This document shows positions 51,330-61,103 of a DNA stretch of 64,000 bases, piece after piece. The stretch covers positions 62,001 through 126,000 of the forward strand of contig UCNE01000009.1 of the NCBI GenBank assembly GCA_900473685.1, read 5' to 3'. The notes below the pieces were generated by a model. That model searched no databases. It was not told the DNA's origin and worked only from the letters and a program-made list of their open reading frames with translations. The stretch is from Hyphomicrobiales bacterium. GTDB lineage: Bacteria > Pseudomonadota > Alphaproteobacteria > Rhizobiales > Rhizobiaceae. A program made the translations under genes and the position numbers. Position 1 is the stretch's first letter. The number at the start of each line of letters is the position of its first letter.

Positions 51330-52730
51330 ATGAGTGCCAATATCGCAGCCTTCCTCTATCTGGTTTCCGGTGTCCTGTTCATCATGGCGCTGCGCGGCCT
51401 GTCGCATCCAACCACCTCGCGCCGCGGCAATATCCTCGGCATGGTGGGCATGGGCATCGCCATCGTCACTACGCTGCTGCTCGCCACCCCGTCGTTTGGC
51501 GGCCTGGTGCTGATCGTGCTCGGCCTTGCCATTGGTGGTGGTGCCGGTGCCTATATCGCCCGTTCCATCCCGATGACCTCGATGCCGCAGCTGGTTGCCG
51601 GCTTCCATTCACTGGTTGGCCTTGCGGCCGTTCTGGTCGCGGCTTCGGCGCTGTATACACCGTCGTCCTTCGGTATCGGCGAGATTGGTTCGATCCACGC
51701 GCAGGCGCTGGTCGAAATGGCGCTCGGTGTCGCCATTGGCGCCATCACCTTTACCGGCTCGATCATCGCCTTCCTGAAGCTTGATGGACGCATGTCCGGC
51801 AAGCCGATCATGTTGCCGTTCCGCCATGTCATCAACTCGGTTCTTCTGCTGCTGATCATCTTCTTCATCGTCGGTCTTGCAGCGTCGGAAAGCCATTTCG
51901 ATTTCTGGGCGATTGTCGTTCTGTCGCTGGCGCTCGGCGTTCTCCTGATCGTGCCGATCGGCGGCGCCGACATGCCGGTGGTCGTTTCCATGCTGAATTC
52001 CTATTCCGGCTGGGCCGCTGCCGGCATCGGCTTCACGCTCGGCAATCTGGCGCTGATCATCACCGGTGCGCTGGTCGGCTCGTCCGGTGCGATCCTGTCC
52101 TACATCATGTGTAAGGGCATGAACCGGTCCTTCATCTCGGTCATCCTCGGCGGTTTCGGCGGCGATGCCGCAGCCGCAACCGGCGACGATGGCGTCCAGC
52201 GCACGGTCAAGCAGGGTTCGGCCGACGATGCCGCCTTCCTGATGGCCAACGCTTCGAAAGTGATCATCGTGCCTGGCTACGGCATGGCTGTTGCCCAGGC
52301 ACAGCACGCCGTGCGCGAGCTTGCCGATGCGCTGAAGGCCAATGGCGTCGAAGTGAAATATGCCATCCATCCTGTTGCCGGCCGTATGCCCGGCCATATG
52401 AACGTGCTGCTCGCCGAAGCCAACGTGCCTTATGACGAAGTATTCGAGCTGGAGGATATCAACTCCGAGTTCGCCCAGGCCGATGTCGCCTATGTCATCG
52501 GCGCCAACGACGTTACCAACCCGGCGGCGCGCGACGACAAGACGTCGCCGATCTACGGTATGCCGATCCTCGATGTCGACAAGGCCAAGACCTGCCTGTT
52601 CGTCAAGCGCTCTCTCGGCTCCGGTTATGCCGGCATCGACAATACGCTGTTCTACAAGGACGGCACCATGATGTTGCTCGGCGACGCCAAGAAGATGACC
52701 GACGATATCGTCAAGGCCATGAACCACTAA
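51330..52730 (+). CDS. pntB: NAD(P) transhydrogenase, subunit beta
   Basis: A 466-aa protein. About eight or nine helices (domain II) are followed by the NADP(H)-binding domain III (~290-466): IIVPGYGMAVAQAQHAVRELADALK, HPVAGRMPGHMNVLLAEANVPYDEVFELEDINSEFAQADVAYVIGANDVTNPAAR, and GYAGIDNTLFYKDGTMMLLGDAKK. It completes the transhydrogenase with PntAA and PntAB. A perfect 12-bp hairpin follows 19 bases after the stop. Confidence 0.97.
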   Translation: MSANIAAFLYLVSGVLFIMALRGLSHPTTSRRGNILGMVGMGIAIVTTLLLATPSFGGLVLIVLGLAIGGGAGAYIARSIPMTSMPQLVAGFHSLVGLAAVLVAASALYTPSSFGIGEIGSIHAQALVEMALGVAIGAITFTGSIIAFLKLDGRMSGKPIMLPFRHVINSVLLLLIIFFIVGLAASESHFDFWAIVVLSLALGVLLIVPIGGADMPVVVSMLNSYSGWAAAGIGFTLGNLALIITGALVGSSGAILSYIMCKGMNRSFISVILGGFGGDAAAATGDDGVQRTVKQGSADDAAFLMANASKVIIVPGYGMAVAQAQHAVRELADALKANGVEVKYAIHPVAGRMPGHMNVLLAEANVPYDEVFELEDINSEFAQADVAYVIGANDVTNPAARDDKTSPIYGMPILDVDKAKTCLFVKRSLGSGYAGIDNTLFYKDGTMMLLGDAKKMTDDIVKAMNH

Positions 52731-52748
52731 ACGATGAGCCACTGAATC

Positions 52749-52778
52749 TGGAGTGCCGCCCGTAAAGGCGGCACTCCA
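52749..52778 (+). terminator. Strong hairpin after pntB
   Basis: TGGAGTGCCGCC-cgtaaa-GGCGGCACTCCA is a perfect 12-bp stem with a 6-base loop. No U-tract follows, so it may act with Rho or as an mRNA-stabilising hairpin; it still marks the end of the transhydrogenase operon. Confidence 0.6.
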
Positions 52779-52890
52779 TCATGTCAGTATCCGGACTTTC
52801 TTCCCGCTCGGCATTTTAATCGAAATTCAATTGTCCTCGCCTATCGTCGGGTGCCAGCTGCAATGGTTGGCACCGGTACGAAAGAGGATC

Positions 52891-54096
52891 ATGAGTTCAT
52901 CTTCGCAATTCGGTCACGCCCGGATCGGGCGCTACGCCCGGCAGCTTGACGCGGGCATCGGGTGGTTGCGCTTCCCGGACGAGATGGAGCGCGAATACGC
53001 GCTTCAGATCGACAAGGACGAGCGCCGGCCTGCAATGGTCAGTGCGGTTTTCTCCCTGGCATTCATCATTCTCTTCGGGGTTTCCGATTTTGTGCGGCTC
53101 CCGTTGATGGAGCAGTTTCCGGATCTCACCGCCGATATGTGGGGCATTCTGGCAAGCCGGGTGGTGGCCGTTTTGTTCCTGCTTGTCTGCCTGTATCTTT
53201 GCCATCGCCAGGGTGGGGCGTCGCGGGCAGCACCTCTGTCGATCGCTACCGTGCTGGCGCTTGCGGTGTGTGGTGCGGTGTCGGTCTGCCTCTACAAGCG
53301 CAACGGTCTGGGGCACGCCGAATTCGCCCAGCTTCTGTTTGTCATGGGAGCGTTCTCGCCACTGGGGCTGCGTTTCCGTCACAGCCTCGAGCTGGCGATA
53401 GGGGTTGTCGTCCTGACTTTCGCGTTGCGATACTGGCTGCTGCCGCTGGAACTGCAGGGGCTGCAATTCAACGCCATGCTGCTTCTGACGCTGGTCTTCT
53501 CTGCAGTTGGCGGTTACCTGCGGGAGCGTGCGCACCGGGAACAATTTCTCCTGCGCGGCATTCTCAAGGAACAGGCGTCGCACGATCCGCTGACCGGGCT
53601 TGCCAACCGGCGTGGTCTTGATGAGCAGCTTGAGACGGTACGCCAGCAGGCCCGGCGCGAAAACGTACCCGTCGGCTTGCTGTTGCTCGATGTCGATTTT
53701 TTCAAGCGTTACAATGATCGCTACGGGCATCAGGCCGGTGATCTGGCCTTGCAGCGCGTGGCGGCGTGCCTGGACGCCTTTGCGCGCCGTCCGCTCGACA
53801 TGGCCTGCCGGATGGGGGGAGAGGAATTCGCGCTTGTTCTCTACGATTGCGGAGAGGGGGCGCTGAAGGCCCGCATGGATGAGCTTTGCGCCGCGGTGCG
53901 GGGGCTCCGTATCGATCACGCCACTTCGGACGTTTGCGCTTTCGTGACGATCAGTATCGGAGGTGTGCTGCTGCAGCCGCAGGAAACGGCCTGGACCGCT
54001 CTCGATCGGGCGGACCAGCTGCTTTACGAGGCCAAACGGGAGGGGCGCAATCGTACGTCTGTCGGGCGCCCGCTTCCCGTGGCTGCGGTCGCGTGA
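52891..54096 (+). CDS. Membrane diguanylate cyclase (GGDEF)
   Basis: A 401-aa protein from the ATG at 52891 (GAGG upstream). Residues ~50-215 hold about six helices with no recognised sensor family; residues ~225-395 are a GGDEF domain. The active-site motif is intact: G309-G-E-E-F313. The inhibitory RxxD site is present as R300-P-L-D303, nine residues ahead. It should make c-di-GMP from GTP and be product-inhibited. It is a single gene between pntB and the TPR gene, the likely opposite of the EAL protein 5 kb upstream. Confidence 0.93.
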   Translation: MSSSSQFGHARIGRYARQLDAGIGWLRFPDEMEREYALQIDKDERRPAMVSAVFSLAFIILFGVSDFVRLPLMEQFPDLTADMWGILASRVVAVLFLLVCLYLCHRQGGASRAAPLSIATVLALAVCGAVSVCLYKRNGLGHAEFAQLLFVMGAFSPLGLRFRHSLELAIGVVVLTFALRYWLLPLELQGLQFNAMLLLTLVFSAVGGYLRERAHREQFLLRGILKEQASHDPLTGLANRRGLDEQLETVRQQARRENVPVGLLLLDVDFFKRYNDRYGHQAGDLALQRVAACLDAFARRPLDMACRMGGEEFALVLYDCGEGALKARMDELCAAVRGLRIDHATSDVCAFVTISIGGVLLQPQETAWTALDRADQLLYEAKREGRNRTSVGRPLPVAAVA

Positions 54097-54101
54097 CCGG
54101 C

Positions 54102-54126
54102 GCGCGGCGTTGACGCCGCGCCTTTT
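54102..54126. terminator. Terminator between convergent GGDEF and TPR genes
   Basis: GCGCGGCG-ttga-CGCCGCGC is a perfect 8-bp stem followed by CTTTTC on the plus strand. It ends the GGDEF transcript and may also stop transcription from the TPR side. Confidence 0.7.
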
Positions 54127-54130
54127 CTCG

Positions 54131-55018
54131 TCAGCCGGCGGCTTTGACGCGGGCAAGACCGGCGCGAGCCGGTTCGTATTTCGGATCCAGCGACAGCGCG
54201 TGACCGTAGGACTTCGCCGCTTTCGCCTTGTCGCCGCGCCGCTCATAGACCAGCGCCTGGTTGGCCCAGGATTCGGCGATCTTGCCGTTCAGGTTGATTG
54301 CGGTGTTGAAATCCGCAAACGCATTGTCGTCGTCATTGGTGGCGACGTAGGAAATGCCACGGCCGTTATAGGGCTCCGGCGCGCTTGGCGACAGCGAGAT
54401 CGCGGTGGAGAAATCCTCGATCGCCTGCGCATGCTGCTTGCGGGCCTGATAGATCAAGCCGCGATTGTGATAGGCGCGCGGATCCGTCGTGTCGAGTTCG
54501 ATCGCCTTGTTGAAATCGGCAAAAGCCTGATCCAGCTGTCCGGCCTGACGGTAAAGATTGCCGCGGCCGATGAAGGCGACGTCATAACGCGGGTTGAGCT
54601 GCAAGGCCCTGTTGTAGTCGGACTGTGCTGCCGACTGATCGCCCATGTTGCGCTGGACAAGAGCGCGGTTGGCATAGGCCTGATAGAACTGCGGATTGAG
54701 TTCGATCGCCTTGTTGAAGTCCGCCAGCGCCCGGCGGAATTCACCGGCGCGGCCGTAGGCGGAGCCGCGGACATTGTAGCCTTCCGGGTCGCTCGGATTG
54801 GCGGCGATCACGGCAGACAGCGACGCAATGTTCTCGTTGCTTCCCTGTGCCCGCTCGACCCGCATCATGTTGCTTGGCGTATCTGCGGTCGTGCAGCCGG
54901 AAAGGACAAGTGCGCCTGTCACAGCCAGCATGGAGGCGAGGGCAAAACCGCGCCGATTGGAGCGCCCGGCAAGGCCGGTATGGTCGGAAAAATCCGCAGT
55001 CCTGGCAGTCGATGTCAA
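54131..55018 (-). CDS. TPR-repeat lipoprotein
   Basis: A 295-aa protein from a TTG start at 55018 (GAGGGA 7 bases upstream). The N-terminal part has twin Arg (RSNRRGFALASMLAVTGALVLSGC) and a lipobox LSGC, so the Cys is probably lipidated and the protein anchored in the outer or inner membrane. Five or six TPR units follow, such as NVRGSAYGRAGEFRRALADFNKAIELNPQFYQAYANRALVQRNMGDQSAAQ. TPRs mediate protein contacts; similar rhizobial lipoproteins are linked to cell-envelope assembly. No ATG gives a complete leader; the nearest is only 11 residues before the Cys. Confidence 0.85.
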   Translation of the reverse strand: MTSTARTADFSDHTGLAGRSNRRGFALASMLAVTGALVLSGCTTADTPSNMMRVERAQGSNENIASLSAVIAANPSDPEGYNVRGSAYGRAGEFRRALADFNKAIELNPQFYQAYANRALVQRNMGDQSAAQSDYNRALQLNPRYDVAFIGRGNLYRQAGQLDQAFADFNKAIELDTTDPRAYHNRGLIYQARKQHAQAIEDFSTAISLSPSAPEPYNGRGISYVATNDDDNAFADFNTAINLNGKIAESWANQALVYERRGDKAKAAKSYGHALSLDPKYEPARAGLARVKAAG

Positions 55019-55284
55019 GATTGATTCCCTCGTTAAGCGAAGCGTCTCGGCATGTCCCGGGCCTGAAGCGGCAGACCGGGCCAGCATGCACAGTTTCAAT
55101 GTTCTGGAGCGTCAGATGCACCGTCATCGATGCCGCTCCGTGTCCGAAGACAGTGTAGCACGCTCTACGCGCCCGTCGCCTGTGTCAGGAATTATATCCG
55201 GCAGCATGCGATTGAAACAGAAAGAGCGGTGGCGATCATATCGCCCCCGCCCAATTTACGCGTCAAATACGCTGCAAACGCTGA

Positions 55285-55524
55285 TCAGCGTGCTGCGGCC
55301 GCCGAAGGGCGGGGGGTAACGATACCCATTTCGCGCTGCAAACGCTTGCGGGCCAGCTTGCGAATGCGACGAACGCCTTCAGCCTTTTCGCGGGCGCGCT
55401 TCTGGGATGGCTTTTCGTAGGCCTCACGCATCTTCATTTCGCGGAAAACGCCTTCGCGCTGCAGCTTCTTCTTGAGTGCGCGAAGCGCTTGATCGACATT
55501 GTTGTCGCGGACTAGTACCTGCAC
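55285..55524 (-). CDS. rpsU: 30S ribosomal protein S21
   Basis: A 79-aa basic protein. The sequence [61 protein letters not shown] (seen in sections) is typical of S21, with a short alphaproteobacterial C-terminal tail. It helps initiation on mRNAs. The start codon is GTG with GGGA about 7 bases upstream. It is a single gene. Confidence 0.97.
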   Translation of the reverse strand: MQVLVRDNNVDQALRALKKKLQREGVFREMKMREAYEKPSQKRAREKAEGVRRIRKLARKRLQREMGIVTPRPSAAAAR

Positions 55525-55930
55525 GTGAATCCCGTTCCTTCAGTTTGGAGTGATCGCCTCATGAAATCAGGTCAACGAGGCAAAAAAATATAGTTCGCGG
55601 AGCCCGGAAGCTTTACGATTGAGAGAGCGGATACCAGATCGGTTGCTCAAAGTCCAGCTTCGAGTTGCTTTTGGCGGCCGAAAGTGCCGGAAAACCGTGG
55701 TTTCGCGGCTCCGGTGACGGTCGCCGCAATGAAGCAGGCCCGGTGTGCTGCAGCTTCTAATATAGGCGCTGCCTTATATTGTACCTGGAAAGCGGCATGT
55801 CGCAACTCGTGCGACAAGCGCCGTCTCGCGTCGCAAAAGAAACGTTGCGGAAGCCCGGGATTTGCGATTTCTAGGGTCGACCATAAGAAATTCACCGGCC
55901 TTCTGGCAGGACTACGGAGTGTGAAAGCGG
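55525..55930. other. 406-base intergenic region between rpsU and soxB
   Basis: Divergent promoters are expected here. Open frames in either direction (for example 55684-56031, 55647-55895) lack family similarity or initiation signals. No operator-like palindrome or RNA element was recognised by eye. Confidence 0.5.
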
Positions 55931-57184
55931 ATGCGCAAATATTCGGTTTTTGCTGTCGCTCGCGAAGCGATGCGCGGCCACAGGGGATGGGAGGCTCAGT
56001 GGACCTCGCCCGAGCCGCGCAAGGAATATGATGTGATCATCATCGGCGCCGGTGGCCATGGCCTGGGCACTGCCTACTACCTCGCCAAGGAACACGGCAT
56101 CACCAATATCGCCGTGCTCGAAAAGGGCTGGCTCGGTGGCGGCAATACCGGCCGTAACACCACCATCATCCGCTCCAACTATCTCTATGACGAAAGTGCG
56201 GGGATCTACGATCACGCCTTGAAGCTCTGGGACGGCCTTAGCCAGGACCTGAATTACAACGTCATGTATTCGGCCCGCGGCGTGATGATGCTGTCGCACA
56301 ACATCCATGACCAGCAGGTGTTCAAGCGCCACATCCATGCCAACCGTCTGAACGGCATCGACAACGAGTGGCTGACGCCCGAGCAGGCGCAGGAATTTTG
56401 TCCGCCGCTCGATATTTCCCGCACGGCCCGCTACCCGATCAACGGTGCTGCCTTGCAGCGCCGCGGCGGCACGGCGCGCCATGACGCTGTTGCCTGGGGT
56501 TATGCCCGTGCGGCGGCCGATCGCGGCGTTCATATCATCCAGAACTGCGAAGTCACCGGCATCCGCCGCAATCCGGACGGTTCCGTCGCCGGCGTCGATA
56601 CCAACCGTGGCCAGATCAATGCCAAGAAGGTCGGCGTCGTGGCTGCCGGTCATACGTCGGTGCTGATGGAGATGGCTGGTGTGCGCATGCCGCTGGTCAG
56701 CTATCCGCTGCAGGCGCTGGTTTCCGAGCCGGTCAAGCCGATCTTCCCTTGCGTCGTCATGTCCAACACGGTTCATGCCTACATCTCGCAGTCAGACAAG
56801 GGCGAGCTCGTCATCGGCGCCGGGACAGACCAGTATTCGTCCTATTCCCAGACCGGTGGCCTGCAGATCATCACCCACACGCTGGATGCCATCTGCGAAC
56901 TCTTCCCGATCTTCCGCCGCATGAAGATGATGCGCTCCTGGGGTGGTATTGTCGACGTGACGCCGGACCGCTCGCCGATCCTGGCTAAAACTCCGGTTTC
57001 CGGACTTTACGTCAACTGTGGCTGGGGTACCGGTGGCTTCAAGGCAACGCCGGGTTCGGCCAATGTCTTTGCCCATACCATCGCCAACGACGCGCCGCAC
57101 AAGATCAATGCGCCGTTCACGCTGGAACGCTTCCGTTCGGGCCGCCTGATCGACGAAGCGGCCGCGGCCGCCGTTGCGCATTAA
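55931..57184 (+). CDS. soxB: Sarcosine oxidase, subunit beta
   Basis: A 417-aa FAD/FMN flavoprotein subunit. The dinucleotide motif is YDVIIIGAGGHGLGTAYYLAKEHG, and the covalent-flavin region and substrate residues follow (LEKGWLGGGNTGRNTTIIRSNYL). The C-terminal part has VDVTPDRSPILAKTPVSGLYVNCGWGTGGFKATPGSA. It oxidises sarcosine to glycine and passes the formaldehyde unit to tetrahydrofolate. It is the first gene of soxBDAG, with soxD 11 bases downstream. Confidence 0.96.
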   Translation: MRKYSVFAVAREAMRGHRGWEAQWTSPEPRKEYDVIIIGAGGHGLGTAYYLAKEHGITNIAVLEKGWLGGGNTGRNTTIIRSNYLYDESAGIYDHALKLWDGLSQDLNYNVMYSARGVMMLSHNIHDQQVFKRHIHANRLNGIDNEWLTPEQAQEFCPPLDISRTARYPINGAALQRRGGTARHDAVAWGYARAAADRGVHIIQNCEVTGIRRNPDGSVAGVDTNRGQINAKKVGVVAAGHTSVLMEMAGVRMPLVSYPLQALVSEPVKPIFPCVVMSNTVHAYISQSDKGELVIGAGTDQYSSYSQTGGLQIITHTLDAICELFPIFRRMKMMRSWGGIVDVTPDRSPILAKTPVSGLYVNCGWGTGGFKATPGSANVFAHTIANDAPHKINAPFTLERFRSGRLIDEAAAAAVAH

Positions 57185-57195
57185 GGGGAAACACC

Positions 57196-57540
57196 ATGCT
57201 TCTGATCTATTGCCCCTATTGCGAGGAAGAGCGTTCCGAGCTCGAATTTCGCCAGGCCGGTGACGCGCATATCGCCCGTCCCACCAACATGACCGAGATG
57301 ACCGATGAGGACTTCGAGGCCTTCTTCTTCCTGCGCGACAACGTCAAGGGTCTGACTTTCGAGCGCTGGCGGCATCTGAACGGCTGTGGCCGTTTCTTCA
57401 ATGCGGCCCGTGATACCGTCAGCGACAAGTTCCTGACCACCTACAAGGCCGGCTTGCCGCGCCCGGACCTCAGCACGCTGCGTCCGGCAACGGAAGCGAC
57501 AGTCGAAACCTATGAAGCCACGGAGTCGAATGCTAAATGA
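57196..57540 (+). CDS. soxD: Sarcosine oxidase, subunit delta
   Basis: A 114-aa subunit. The N-terminal LLIYCPYCEEERSELEFRQAGDAHIARP carries the CxxC pair that, with His and Cys in RWRHLNGCGRFFNAARDTVSDKF, binds a structural zinc. AGGGGAAA precedes the ATG. Its stop overlaps the start of soxA by 4 bases. Confidence 0.95.
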   Translation: MLLIYCPYCEEERSELEFRQAGDAHIARPTNMTEMTDEDFEAFFFLRDNVKGLTFERWRHLNGCGRFFNAARDTVSDKFLTTYKAGLPRPDLSTLRPATEATVETYEATESNAK

Positions 57541-60530
57541 GCGGCGCCAATCGTATCCCCGGTGCAGGCCGTCTCACTCCTGCAAAAACCGCCCGTTTCT
57601 TCTTCGACGGCAAGAGCTATGCCGCCCTTGAAGGCGATACCGTCGCCTCGGCGCTGCTGGCCAACGGCGTTCATCTCGTCGGCCGCTCGTTCAAGTATCA
57701 CCGTCCACGCGGCATCGTTTCGGCCGGTGCCGAAGAGCCGAATGCGCTGATCGGCGTTGAGCGCGATGCTGCCCGCAAGCAACCGAACGTGCGTGCCACC
57801 GTGCAGGACGTCTTTGATGGCATGAAGGTGATCTCGCAGAACCGCTGGCCGTCGCTCGCCTTCGACGTTGGCGCGGTTAACAACCTGCTGGCACCGTTTT
57901 TTGCTGCTGGTTTCTACTACAAGACCTTCATGTGGCCGAAACAGGCCTGGAAGCATGTCTATGAGCCACAGATCCGCGCTGCCGCCGGTCTCGGTGTTTC
58001 GCCGACCGAAGACGACACTGACCATTATTCCAGCCGCTACGCCCATTGCGACGTGCTGGTGATCGGCGCCGGTGTGGCTGGCCTTTCGGCAGCGCTTGCC
58101 GCCGCCAAGACTGGCGCCCGCGTCATCATCTGTGACGAGCAGCCGGAAGTTGGCGGTGCACTGCATTACGACAAGAGCGTCACGATCGATGGACAGGACG
58201 GTTATTCCTGGGCTCAGGCCACCGCCGCCAATCTGGCGAAGATGGACAACGTCACCGTCCTGCCGCGCACGACGGCGTTCGGCTATTACGCCCAGAATTT
58301 CGTCGGCCTCAACGAGCGTGTGACGGAACATCTGGCCAAGCCGGATAAAAAACTGCCGCGCGAACGCCTTTGGCAGGTCCGCGCCAAGCGCGTCATTATC
58401 GCCACCGGTGCCATCGAGCGCCACATGGTGTTCGCCAACAACGACCGTCCCGGCATCATGCTGGCGTCGGCGGCGCGTACCTTCCTCAACCATTTCGGCG
58501 TTGCCGTCGGTAAGAAGGTCGGCGTCTACACCGCCAATGATTCCGCCTATGAAGCCGCTTTCGATCTGAAGCGTGCCGGCATCACGATTGCCGCGATTGT
58601 CGATAGCCGCGAACAGCCCGGCGAAGCCGTGCTTGCAGAAGCCCGTTCTCTCGGCATCGAGGTTATGGTCGGGTACGGCGTCGTCGATACCGGTGGCAAG
58701 CTTCGCGTTTCCTCCATGTCGGTCGCCCGCAATGGTGGCGGCAGTTCCCGCAAGATCGCTATCGATGCGCTGCTGGTATCGGCCGGCTGGACGCCCTCAG
58801 TGCATATGTTCTCGCAATCGCGCGGCAAGGTCGCCTATGACGCCGAGACGCAGCGCTTCCTGCCCGGAACCTACGCGCAGGATTGCCTTTCCATCGGCGC
58901 CTGCAACGGCACCAACGATCTGCAGGCGACCATCGAGGAATCGCTGGCGGCGGGCGAGCTGATGTCGAACGCGTCCGGCTACACCGCTCCCGAAAAGCTG
59001 GCACTTCAGGGCGTCAATGCCTTTTCATGGACCGGCGGCATGGCGGGCGCTGCGGAGGGAGCCGGACCGGATACGACGGTCAAGGCGTTCATCGATTTCC
59101 AGAACGACGTCTGCGCCAAGGATATCCGCCTTGCCGTGCGCGAAGGCATGCATTCTATCGAGCATATCAAGCGCTTCACCACCAACGGCATGGCGACCGA
59201 TCAGGGCAAGCTGTCCAACATCCATGGTCTGGCGATTGCCGCCGAAACGCTTGGCCGCGAAATCCCCAAGGTCGGCCTCACGACCTTCCGCGCACCCTAT
59301 ACGCCGGTCACCTTCGGCACGCTGATCAACCATTCGCGTGGCGAATTGTTTGACCCGACCCGCAAGACGCCGATGCATGCGCTGGAGGAAGCTCAGGGCG
59401 CGGTGTTCGAGGATGTCGGCCAGTGGAAGCGGGCCTGGTATTATCCGCGCGCTGGCGAGGACATGCATCAGGCCGTCAACCGCGAATGCAAGACCGTGCG
59501 CGACATCGCCGGTATCTTCGATGCCTCGACGCTCGGCAAGATCGAGGTGGTCGGCCCGGATGCGGCGCAGTTCCTCAACCTTATTTACACCAACAGCTGG
59601 GACACGCTGAAGCCCGGCCGCTGCCGTTATGGCATCATGCTGCGCGAGGATGGCTTCGTCTACGACGACGGCGTCGTCGGCCGCATGGCGGAGGATCGTT
59701 TCCACGTGACGACGACGACGGGCGGTGCTGCCCGCGTCATGAACCATATGGAAGACTATCTGCAGACCGAGTTCCCGCATCTGAATGTGTGGCTGACCTC
59801 TGCCACCGAGCAATGGGCGGTCATCGCCGTTCAGGGACCGAAGGCCCGCGAGATCATCGAACCGCTGGTGGAAGGCATCGACCTGTCGAACGAAGCCTTC
59901 CCGCATATGAGCGTTCGCGAAGGCAAGGTCTGCGGCGTGCCGACCCGGCTGTTCCGCATGTCGTTCACCGGCGAAACCGGTTTCGAAGTCAACGTTCCCG
60001 CCGATTTCGGCCCGGCCGTCTGGGCGGCGATTTCCGAGCGGACCGAAGCGCTCGGCGGTTGCGCCTATGGTACCGAGGCGATGCATATCCTGCGCGCCGA
60101 GAAGGGCTACATCATCGTCGGTCAGGATACCGATGGGACCGTGACCCCGGACGATGCGTCGCTCGGCTGGGCTGTCGGCAAGAAGAAGACCGATTTTGTC
60201 GGTATCCGCGGCCTGCGCCGTCCCGATCTGGTGGCCGATGGCCGCAAGCAGTTGGTCGGTCTTTTGACCAAGGATCCGGCGGTGGTGCTGGAAGAGGGCG
60301 CACAGATCGTTGCCAATCCGAACCAACCGCTGCCGATGACGATGATCGGTCATGTGACCTCGGCCTACTGGTCGGAAAACTGCGGCCGCTCGATCGCTCT
60401 GGCGCTGGTGGCCGGTGGCAAGGGGAAGATTGGCCAGACGCTGTATGTGCCGATGCCCGACAAGACGATCGCTGTCGAGGTGAGTGACATGGTGTTCTTT
60501 GACAAGGAAGGAGGCCGCATCAATGGCTGA
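57537..60530 (+). CDS. soxA: Sarcosine oxidase, subunit alpha
   Basis: A 997-aa subunit, full length. A 2Fe-2S-like ferredoxin fold without the cluster (~15-110) is followed by an NAD-binding flavodomain (~170-500; DVLVIGAGVAGLSAALAAAKTGARVIICDEQPEVGG) and a C-terminal aminomethyltransferase/GcvT domain (~610-995) that binds tetrahydrofolate (TGETGFEVNVPADFGPAVW, ILRAEKGYIIVGQDTDGTVTPDD). It channels the methylene group to folate. The gene overlaps soxD by 4 and soxG by 8 bases. Confidence 0.97.
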   Translation: MSGANRIPGAGRLTPAKTARFFFDGKSYAALEGDTVASALLANGVHLVGRSFKYHRPRGIVSAGAEEPNALIGVERDAARKQPNVRATVQDVFDGMKVISQNRWPSLAFDVGAVNNLLAPFFAAGFYYKTFMWPKQAWKHVYEPQIRAAAGLGVSPTEDDTDHYSSRYAHCDVLVIGAGVAGLSAALAAAKTGARVIICDEQPEVGGALHYDKSVTIDGQDGYSWAQATAANLAKMDNVTVLPRTTAFGYYAQNFVGLNERVTEHLAKPDKKLPRERLWQVRAKRVIIATGAIERHMVFANNDRPGIMLASAARTFLNHFGVAVGKKVGVYTANDSAYEAAFDLKRAGITIAAIVDSREQPGEAVLAEARSLGIEVMVGYGVVDTGGKLRVSSMSVARNGGGSSRKIAIDALLVSAGWTPSVHMFSQSRGKVAYDAETQRFLPGTYAQDCLSIGACNGTNDLQATIEESLAAGELMSNASGYTAPEKLALQGVNAFSWTGGMAGAAEGAGPDTTVKAFIDFQNDVCAKDIRLAVREGMHSIEHIKRFTTNGMATDQGKLSNIHGLAIAAETLGREIPKVGLTTFRAPYTPVTFGTLINHSRGELFDPTRKTPMHALEEAQGAVFEDVGQWKRAWYYPRAGEDMHQAVNRECKTVRDIAGIFDASTLGKIEVVGPDAAQFLNLIYTNSWDTLKPGRCRYGIMLREDGFVYDDGVVGRMAEDRFHVTTTTGGAARVMNHMEDYLQTEFPHLNVWLTSATEQWAVIAVQGPKAREIIEPLVEGIDLSNEAFPHMSVREGKVCGVPTRLFRMSFTGETGFEVNVPADFGPAVWAAISERTEALGGCAYGTEAMHILRAEKGYIIVGQDTDGTVTPDDASLGWAVGKKKTDFVGIRGLRRPDLVADGRKQLVGLLTKDPAVVLEEGAQIVANPNQPLPMTMIGHVTSAYWSENCGRSIALALVAGGKGKIGQTLYVPMPDKTIAVEVSDMVFFDKEGGRING

Positions 60531-61086
60531 TTTGATTGGGGCTGAATTGGCAACCCGCACCCTGCCGCTGTCCGGTTTCCATGGCGGTTCGGCTGCTGCA
60601 GCACTTTCCGTTGCAGCACCGGCCACCCGGATTTCGCTTCGGGCCAAGCCGGATGCGGTTGCGGCTCTCTCCGGCGCGCTCGGCCTTTCGCTGCCCACCA
60701 AGGCCAAGACGTCTGCATCGTCGAATGGCCGCCATGCGCTCTGGCTCGGGCCGGATGAATGGCTTGTGATTGACGAGAACGAGGCTGACCTGATAGCAGC
60801 GGTGGCATCCAGCAACATGCTGCATTCGGCGACGGACATTTCCCATCGCAACACGGCCATCATCGTCAAGGGCCGCGGTGCCGCTGTGGCGATTAATGGA
60901 GGTTGCCCGCAGGACCTGTCCTTGGCGGCCTTCCCGGTCGGCGCCTGCTCGCGCACGGTTCTGGCCAAGGCCGAGATCGTGCTCTTGCGCACCGCCGAGG
61001 ACACGTTCCGGGTCGAGTGCTGGCGGTCGTTTTCGCCTTATGTCTCGACGCTTCTGGCGGAAGCTGCCGAGGATGCGGGGAACTGA
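60523..61086 (+). CDS. soxG: Sarcosine oxidase, subunit gamma
   Basis: A 187-aa subunit starting MADLIGAELATRTLPLSGFHG. The family core is RHALWLGPDEWLVIDENEADLIAAVASS and ATDISHRNTAIIVKGRGAAVAINGGCPQDLSLAAFPVGACSRTVLAKAEIVLLRT, ending in CWRSFSPYVSTLLAEAAED. GGAGG lies 8 bases before the ATG at 60523; a GTG at 60484 in frame lies inside soxA and is not used. It is the last gene of the sox operon, followed by a mosaic repeat. No folate genes are attached in this window. Confidence 0.94.
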   Translation: MADLIGAELATRTLPLSGFHGGSAAAALSVAAPATRISLRAKPDAVAALSGALGLSLPTKAKTSASSNGRHALWLGPDEWLVIDENEADLIAAVASSNMLHSATDISHRNTAIIVKGRGAAVAINGGCPQDLSLAAFPVGACSRTVLAKAEIVLLRTAEDTFRVECWRSFSPYVSTLLAEAAEDAGN

Positions 61087-61103
61087 GGTTGATGGGGCTG
61101 TAT

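Noticed and set aside
59025-61004. 659-codon open frame on the minus strand
   Set aside because: It is fully antisense to soxA and soxG, which have clear family motifs throughout. High-GC codon structure leaves long open frames on the opposite strand.
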